A DNA stretch of 11,349 bases from an uncultured Burkholderiaceae bacterium (GTDB lineage Bacteria; Pseudomonadota; Gammaproteobacteria; Burkholderiales; Burkholderiaceae_C): assembly GCA_938022295.1 (NCBI GenBank), contig CALIDR010000234.1, positions 1 to 11,349 of the forward strand, given 5' to 3'. This document shows positions 7,699 to 11,349 of the stretch, piece after piece (the first letter of the stretch is position 1; each line of letters opens with the position of its first letter). Under the pieces are notes generated by a model. That model saw only the letters and a list, made by a program, of their open reading frames with translations, was not told where the DNA came from and did not search any database. A program made the position numbers and the translations under genes.

Positions 7699-7710
7699 GG
7701 GGCCGCGGCC

Positions 7711-7730
7711 GCCCGGCGCCGCCGCCGGGC
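7711..7730. terminator. GC hairpin directly after the small exported-protein gene
   Basis: Perfect 8-base inverted repeat GCCCGGCG and CGCCGGGC with a 4-base loop (7719-7722), three bases beyond the stop at 7734. A second 10-base palindrome, GGCCGCGGCC (7701-7710), adjoins it. Position suggests a role at the 3' end of the upstream leftward transcript, just before the ligA -10 candidate. No T-tract follows, so this would be a non-canonical terminator or an RNA-protecting structure rather than a textbook intrinsic terminator. Confidence 0.35.
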
Positions 7731-7733
7731 GGG

Positions 7734-8234
7734 TCAGTCGATCTGCGCGCCGAGCTGCCGCGCCTTCGCGTCGTAGAACCGCGCCGACGCCGCGTGGCCG
7801 CCCTGGCGGAAGCGCTCGGCGAGCTCGCGCGCCGCCGCCGCGGCCTCGTCGAAGGCGGCGATCAGCGCGTTGCGGTCGGCGTCGGCGTCGGCGACGACGC
7901 GGGCGCCCTCGAAGCGCCCGGCGACGAAGCCGTCGCCGAGGTCGACGACGCCGAGCACCGGCTCGCCGGCGCGCAGCGTGCCGTAGAACCAGCCGACGAC
8001 GCGCCCGCCGGCGTAGGCGCGCAGTACGCCGCGGCCTTCGGCGCGGCCGCCCGCGCAGCCCCCCGACCAGCGCACGTCGCGCGCCGGCAGCCGCTCGGGG
8101 ACGACGAAGCGGCAATCGGCGCGCCCGGCCTGCACCGCCGAGGCGTCGGCCCGCGCCGCGACGCCGGCACCGAGGAGCGCCGCCGCGGCGGCCAGCGCCG
8201 CGGTCGCGCGCCTCAGCGCAGCTGCGTGGCCCAC
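7734..8234 (-). CDS. Small exported protein with a MORN-like core, unknown function
   Basis: A 166-residue protein starting at GTG 8234, overlapping the end of the M15 peptidase gene by 22 bases, so translation is probably coupled. Residues 1-29 form a signal peptide (Ala/Leu-rich core, cleavage near AARA before DASAV). No ATG exists in the N-terminal region; a CTG at 8216 inside the peptidase stop is an alternative. The mature part has Cys41 and Cys60, a likely disulfide. WSGGCAGGRAEGRGVL at 56-71 and the following Gly/Tyr/Phe-rich stretch to about 107 recall MORN-type W-x-G-x-C-x-x-G-x-A-x-G-x-G repeats. The C-terminus (about 120-166) is Ala/Arg/Glu-rich and probably helical. Family knowledge links MORN-like repeats to membrane or protein contacts. 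I do not recognise a specific function. Its overlap with the peptidase gene suggests a shared cell-wall role. Confidence 0.72.
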   Translation of the reverse strand: MGHAAALRRATAALAAAAALLGAGVAARADASAVQAGRADCRFVVPERLPARDVRWSGGCAGGRAEGRGVLRAYAGGRVVGWFYGTLRAGEPVLGVVDLGDGFVAGRFEGARVVADADADRNALIAAFDEAAAAARELAERFRQGGHAASARFYDAKARQLGAQID

Positions 8235-9028
8235 TGCTCGACGAGCGCGCGGCTGCCCTCGAAGTGCATCGCGTCCTCCTTGCGGAACGCCGCGCCCCAG
8301 TACCAGCCGTGGCGGTGGAAGATCGGCGCGATCAGCGTCAGGCCGACCTGCACGCGGTCGTCGCCGTAGGCGTCGAGCACGCCGTCGAGCGTGAGGTCGA
8401 TCGCCGTGCCCCACGAGTGGTTCGAGATCGCCGTCGTCGAGCCGCGCACGAGGCGGCAGCACAGCATGCCCGCGGTGCCGAGCGCGCGGTACACGCGCGG
8501 CTGCTCGCGCGCGATGTCGGCCATCACCGCCTTCAGGCTCAGCACCGCCGGCACGAGGCCGGTGACGCGGAACGGCCCGACGGTGTCGAGCACGAGGTTG
8601 CGCCGCAGCCGCTCGTTCGTCGGCGGCTCGCACAGCGTGCCGTAGCTCGCGCGCGGCGCGCCCAGCCGGTCGAGCATGAACGCGTTGTCGACGGCGGAAA
8701 GGCCGGCGTTGATCGTCGACGCCGCCGGCCGCGGCACCGTGCGCGTGATCGGCGACGTGTCGGCCTCCGGCGCGGCCGCGCGCACGCCGTACGTGCCGGC
8801 GAGGTTGCGCCACGTGATGCCGCCGGGGTCGATGCGGCCGTCGGGCTTGCGCAGGTAGCCGCGCTGGAAGGCGACGATCGCCTGCACCGTGGCCTCGTCG
8901 CACTCGCCGTCGACGTCGCCGAAGGTGCCGAAGCCGCGCGCGAGCAGCAGGTTCTGCACGAGCCTGACGTCGTCGGGGCGGTTGACGCCCTGACGGCCGA
9001 CCGAGGCCGAAAGCGATGCCGTGCTCAT
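8213..9028 (-). CDS. Peptidoglycan-binding (PGBD) plus M15-family peptidase protein
   Basis: A 271-residue protein with two recognisable parts. Residues about 18-80 look like a PG_binding_1 domain: helical VQNLLLARGF, then FGDVDGECDEATVQAIVAFQ. Residues about 160-265 match M15 (VanY / L-Ala-D-Glu endopeptidase-like) zinc peptidases. SNHSWGTAIDL at 202-212 supplies ligands His204 and Asp211; WYWGAAFRKEDAMHFEG at 242-258 supplies ligand His255 and a nearby catalytic acid (Glu251 or Asp252). These enzymes cut peptide stems of peptidoglycan and are common as phage endolysins. There is no signal peptide or membrane segment and no holin or other phage gene nearby. The start at 9028 is supported by GGGAGA (9040-9035) and a promoter candidate further up. 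A longer frame from 9142 would begin upstream of that promoter. It could act in wall turnover, as a domesticated endolysin or as a secreted effector. Confidence 0.85.
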   Translation of the reverse strand: MSTASLSASVGRQGVNRPDDVRLVQNLLLARGFGTFGDVDGECDEATVQAIVAFQRGYLRKPDGRIDPGGITWRNLAGTYGVRAAAPEADTSPITRTVPRPAASTINAGLSAVDNAFMLDRLGAPRASYGTLCEPPTNERLRRNLVLDTVGPFRVTGLVPAVLSLKAVMADIAREQPRVYRALGTAGMLCCRLVRGSTTAISNHSWGTAIDLTLDGVLDAYGDDRVQVGLTLIAPIFHRHGWYWGAAFRKEDAMHFEGSRALVEQWATQLR

Positions 9029-9086
9029 CCCGGGTCTCCCGTCGTCGTGGTCGTCGGCGGGCCGCGCGCCGGCGGCCCCGCGATCG

Positions 9087-9115
9087 ACTGTACGCCGGCG
9101 GCAGCCTGGCCGCCA
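9087..9115 (-). promoter_or_regulatory. Candidate promoter for the leftward M15 peptidase gene
   Basis: Read leftward: TGGCGG at 9115-9110, a 17-base spacer, then TACAGT at 9092-9087. The -10 is a reasonable sigma-70 match and the spacer is ideal; the -35 is weak (T, G and little else). Transcription would start near 9080, giving a leader of about 50 bases that includes the GGGAGA ribosome site before ATG 9028. Confidence 0.4.
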
Positions 9116-9162
9116 GTGTGCGCCCGGGCGCCGGTGCGCCACCGGATTGCCCCGACTGGCGG
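9110..9162. promoter_or_regulatory. Nested dyads between the divergent promoters, possible operator
   Basis: An 8-base perfect inverted repeat, CCGCCAGT at 9110-9117 and ACTGGCGG at 9155-9162, has outer halves that coincide with the two candidate -35 hexamers. Almost at its centre lies a second perfect dyad, CCGGTG-CGC-CACCGG, at 9131-9145. A palindrome CGCCCGGGCG sits at 9121-9130. A dimeric regulator binding here could control both directions. No regulator gene is in the window, and GC-rich DNA raises the chance of accidental dyads. Confidence 0.35.
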
Positions 9163-9185
9163 TCGCGGGCGCCGCCCGCTACGCT
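9157..9185 (+). promoter_or_regulatory. Candidate promoter for the acyl-CoA synthetase operon
   Basis: TGGCGG at 9157-9162, a 17-base spacer, then TACGCT at 9180-9185. This is the mirror of the leftward promoter, using the same -35 hexamer and spacer. Transcription would start near 9192, giving a leader of about 27 bases before ATG 9219. The leader has only a poor ribosome site. Confidence 0.4.
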
Positions 9186-9218
9186 GCCCGTCCCCGCCAG
9201 AAGATCGAGCACCGCACC

Positions 9219-10910
9219 ATGCCTGCCGCCGCCACCGCCCCGCGCCTGATCCTCGACTACGTCTACGACCACGAGGCGGCGCACCCCGAGCGGGTCTACC
9301 TGACGCAGCCGGTGGGCGGCGGGCGCGTCGTCGACTACACGTGGGGCCAGGTGGTCGACCAGGCGCGGCGCATGGCCGCGCACCTGCAGAGCCTCGGGCT
9401 GCCGCGCGGCGCGCGGGTGGCGATCCTGTCGAAGAACTGCGCCCACTTCGTGATGGCCGAGCTCGCGATCTGGATCGGCGGCTACACGACGGTGGCGATC
9501 TTCCCGACCGAGACCGCCGAGACGGTGGGCTACGTGCTGCGCCACAGCGAGGCCAGCGCCCTCTTCGTCGGCAAGCTCGACACCTGGCCGCAGCAGCAGC
9601 CCGGGGTGCCCGCGGGGCTGCCGTGCATCGCGCTGCCGCTCGCGCCGCCGACGCCGTTTCCCACCTGGGACGCGATCGTCGGGCGCACCGCGCCGCTGCC
9701 CGGGCGCCCGGCGCGCGCGCCCGACGAGCTCGCGATGCTGATCTACACCTCGGGCTCGACCGGCACGCCCAAGGGCGCGATGTCGCGCTTCGACGCCTTC
9801 ACACGCGCCGCCGAAGGTTTCCAGCGCTTCACCCGCGAGCGCGAGCGCGGCGTCGACGAAGGCCGCGTGCTGTCGTACCTGCCGCTGGCGCACAGCATGG
9901 AGCGCTCGTGCATGGAGGGCTCGACGCTGGTCGACGGCCGCACGCGGGTGTTCTTCGCCGAGTCGCTCGACACCTTCGTGCAGGACCTGCAGCGCGCGCG
10001 GCCGACGCTGTTCCTGTCGGTGCCGCGGCTGTGGCTGAAGTTCCAGCAGGGCGTGTTCGCGAAGATGCCGCCGAAGAAGCTCGACCGCCTGCTCGCGGTC
10101 CCGATCCTCGGCGGCATCGTGCGCAAGAAGGTGCTCAAGGGCCTCGGGCTGGACTCCGTCGTCGCCGCGTTCAGCGGCTCGGCGCCGCTGCCGCCCGAGC
10201 TGATCCGCTGGTACCGGCGGCTGGGCCTGCAGCTGCTCGAGGGCTACGGGATGACGGAGGACAACTCGTACTCCCATTGCTCCGACGAGGTGCACAGCGA
10301 GCCGGGCTACGTCGGCCGGCCACTGCCCGGCGTCGAGGTCAGGCTCAGCCCCGAGGGCGAGGTGCTGATCAAGTCGCCGGGCCAGTTCGCCGGCTACTAC
10401 AAGCAGCCCGAACTGACGGCGGCGTCGTTCACCGAGGACGGCTTCTTCCGCACCGGCGACCTCGGCGAACGCCGCGCCGACGGCATGCTGAAGATCACCG
10501 GCCGCGCCAAGGAGCTGTTCAAGACCGCCAAGGGCAAGTACGTCGCGCCGGCGCCGATCGAGAACCTGCTGAACACGCACCCGATGGTCGAGCTGTCGAT
10601 GGTCTCCGGCGTGGGCCACCCGGCGGCGTACGCGATCGTCGTGCCGGCCGAGGACCTGCGGCCCCGGCTCGCCGAGCCCGCCGTGCGCGCGCAGGTGCAG
10701 CGCGAGATGGAAGCGCTGCTCGACAGCGTCAACGCGCAGCTGCCCGACTACGAGCGGCTGCAGATGATCGTCGTCGCCCGCCAGCCGTGGACGATCGAGA
10801 ACGGCTGCCTGACGCCGACGATGAAGATCAAGCGCGCCGGCATCGAGAAGGCGGTGGCGGGCGACGTCGAGCGCTGGTACGCCGCCGGCCAGCGCGTGGT
10901 GTGGGCATGA
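9219..10910 (+). CDS. Long-chain acyl-CoA synthetase (AMP-binding, COG1022-like)
   Basis: A 563-residue member of the adenylate-forming superfamily, predicted to activate a fatty or related carboxylic acid to its CoA thioester using ATP. Core motifs are complete: YTSGSTGTPKG (176-186, phosphate loop), GYGMTED (342-348), FRTGDLGER (410-418, ribose-binding Asp), ITGRAKELFKTAKGKYVAP (426-444, hinge) and LTPTMKIKR (531-539) with catalytic Lys536. The hinge wording and the overall pattern resemble the Faa1/ACSBG group of long-chain synthetases more than E. coli FadD. Chain length cannot be told from sequence. The start fits the promoter candidate, and the upstream frame has no better start. The next gene overlaps by four bases (ATGA at 10907-10910), a strong sign of co-translation. 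That partner, a lyase-like thiamine-diphosphate enzyme, suggests the product is a 2-hydroxyacyl-CoA; this is inference. Confidence 0.93.
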   Translation: MPAAATAPRLILDYVYDHEAAHPERVYLTQPVGGGRVVDYTWGQVVDQARRMAAHLQSLGLPRGARVAILSKNCAHFVMAELAIWIGGYTTVAIFPTETAETVGYVLRHSEASALFVGKLDTWPQQQPGVPAGLPCIALPLAPPTPFPTWDAIVGRTAPLPGRPARAPDELAMLIYTSGSTGTPKGAMSRFDAFTRAAEGFQRFTRERERGVDEGRVLSYLPLAHSMERSCMEGSTLVDGRTRVFFAESLDTFVQDLQRARPTLFLSVPRLWLKFQQGVFAKMPPKKLDRLLAVPILGGIVRKKVLKGLGLDSVVAAFSGSAPLPPELIRWYRRLGLQLLEGYGMTEDNSYSHCSDEVHSEPGYVGRPLPGVEVRLSPEGEVLIKSPGQFAGYYKQPELTAASFTEDGFFRTGDLGERRADGMLKITGRAKELFKTAKGKYVAPAPIENLLNTHPMVELSMVSGVGHPAAYAIVVPAEDLRPRLAEPAVRAQVQREMEALLDSVNAQLPDYERLQMIVVARQPWTIENGCLTPTMKIKRAGIEKAVAGDVERWYAAGQRVVWA

Positions 10911-11349
10911 CGGCCGGCACGGCGCCGCTGCGCCACGGCGGCGACCGCGTCGCGCAGGCGCTGGTCGCGCACGGCACGACGCACCTGTTCACGCTGTGCG
11001 GCGGGCACATCTCGCCGATCCTCGCCGGCGCCCGCTCGCGCGGCGTGCGCATCGTCGACACCCGCGACGAGGCCACCGCCGTGTTCGCCGCCGACGCGGC
11101 GGCGCGCCTGAGCGGGCGCCCGGGCGTGGCCGCCGTCACCGCCGGCCCGGGGCTCACGAACACGATCACGGCGCTGAAGAACGCGCAGCTCGCGCAGTCG
11201 CCGCTGGTGCTGATCGGCGGCGCGGCGCCGACCGCGCTGCAGGGCCGCGGCGCGCTGCAGGACATCGACCAGCAGCCGCTCGTCGAGCCGCACGTCAAGC
11301 GCTTCCTGAAGGTGCGGCGGGTGCGGGACCTCGCCCCCGCGGTGGCCGA
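10907..11349 (+). CDS. Thiamine-diphosphate enzyme, ILVBL/2-hydroxyacyl-CoA lyase-like, C-terminus beyond the right edge
   Basis: Only the first 147 codons are in the window. They form the N-terminal thiamine-diphosphate-binding domain: GGDRVAQALVAHG at 11-23, FTLCGGHISPIL at 28-39, conserved catalytic Glu55 in DTRDEATAVFAADAAARLSG, then VTAGPGLTNT (77-86) and the NAQLAQSPLVLIGG stretch (92-105). The family includes acetolactate synthase, oxalyl-CoA decarboxylase and 2-hydroxyacyl-CoA lyase. The GGHISP motif, the AVFAADA run and the RRVRD near 137-141 recall, from memory, human ILVBL (HACL2), which cleaves 2-hydroxyacyl-CoA to formyl-CoA and an aldehyde. Biosynthetic acetolactate synthases usually sit beside an ilvN subunit gene; here the partner is an acyl-CoA synthetase. 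The start overlaps that gene's stop in ATGA. Superfamily sure; lyase activity is inference, as the substrate-determining C-terminal half is unseen. Confidence 0.85.
   Translation, partial: MTAGTAPLRHGGDRVAQALVAHGTTHLFTLCGGHISPILAGARSRGVRIVDTRDEATAVFAADAAARLSGRPGVAAVTAGPGLTNTITALKNAQLAQSPLVLIGGAAPTALQGRGALQDIDQQPLVEPHVKRFLKVRRVRDLAPAVA

Noticed and set aside
5618..7699. A 693-codon open frame on the plus strand opposite ligA
   Set aside because: Composition is that of a reverse-complemented GC-rich gene (Val/Arg/His/Ala/Asp-rich, no motif), and ligA on the other strand is complete and certain.
8213..9028. Prophage remnant suggested by the endolysin-like M15 peptidase
   Set aside because: No holin, integrase, structural gene, attachment site or composition shift is present; flanking genes are chromosomal housekeeping or metabolic genes.
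9029..9142. N-terminal extension of the M15 peptidase to 9142
   Set aside because: The added residues are Arg/Pro-rich without a domain, and the start would lie upstream of the promoter candidate. ATG 9028 has a good Shine-Dalgarno site.
7734..10619. A 961-codon minus-strand open frame seeming to fuse several genes
   Set aside because: Its first two thirds run opposite the acyl-CoA synthetase and across the promoter region, out of frame with the M15 gene. Only the last 166 codons look like a real exported protein, so that part alone was kept.

Overview
The window looks like ordinary chromosome of a very GC-rich proteobacterium, most likely a betaproteobacterium of the order Burkholderiales. 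This rests on the roughly 70% or higher GC, strong G/C bias at third codon positions, and the flavour of the LigA and peptide deformylase proteins. No tRNA, rRNA, insertion sequence, prophage block or CRISPR array is visible. Coding density is very high: the only gap over 100 bases is the 190-base divergent promoter region at 9029-9218.

Leftward block (9028 down to 1, minus strand), eight genes in transcription order: a peptidoglycan-binding plus M15 peptidase protein; an overlapping small exported protein with a MORN-like core; ligA (NAD-dependent DNA ligase); an exported MhpD/FAH-like hydratase homologue; a 12-TM SLC13/ArsB-type permease; a PAPS-type sulfotransferase; a peptide deformylase; and a FecR-like/DUF6600 envelope protein that runs off the left edge. 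Gaps are 27 to 87 bases, so read-through is plausible. However, two gaps carry the same 9-base CCTACACTG element with a -10-like TACACT placed so that transcription would begin at or next to the ATG (ligA and the sulfotransferase). Two others carry GC-rich palindromes. The block is therefore probably several transcription units.

Rightward block (9219 to the right edge, plus strand), two genes: a long-chain acyl-CoA synthetase and, through an ATGA overlap, a thiamine-diphosphate enzyme whose N-terminus resembles the eukaryotic ILVBL/HACL2 type of 2-hydroxyacyl-CoA lyase more than biosynthetic acetolactate synthase. Together they suggest a two-step route that activates a 2-hydroxy acid and cleaves it by one carbon, as in alpha-oxidation. 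This is the best candidate for an under-described system here.

The divergent region holds two mirror-image promoter candidates (TGGCGG, 17-base spacer, TACAGT or TACGCT) with nested dyads between them, which suggests a shared operator. The long open frames opposite the real genes on either strand are by-products of GC-rich codon usage and are not annotated.
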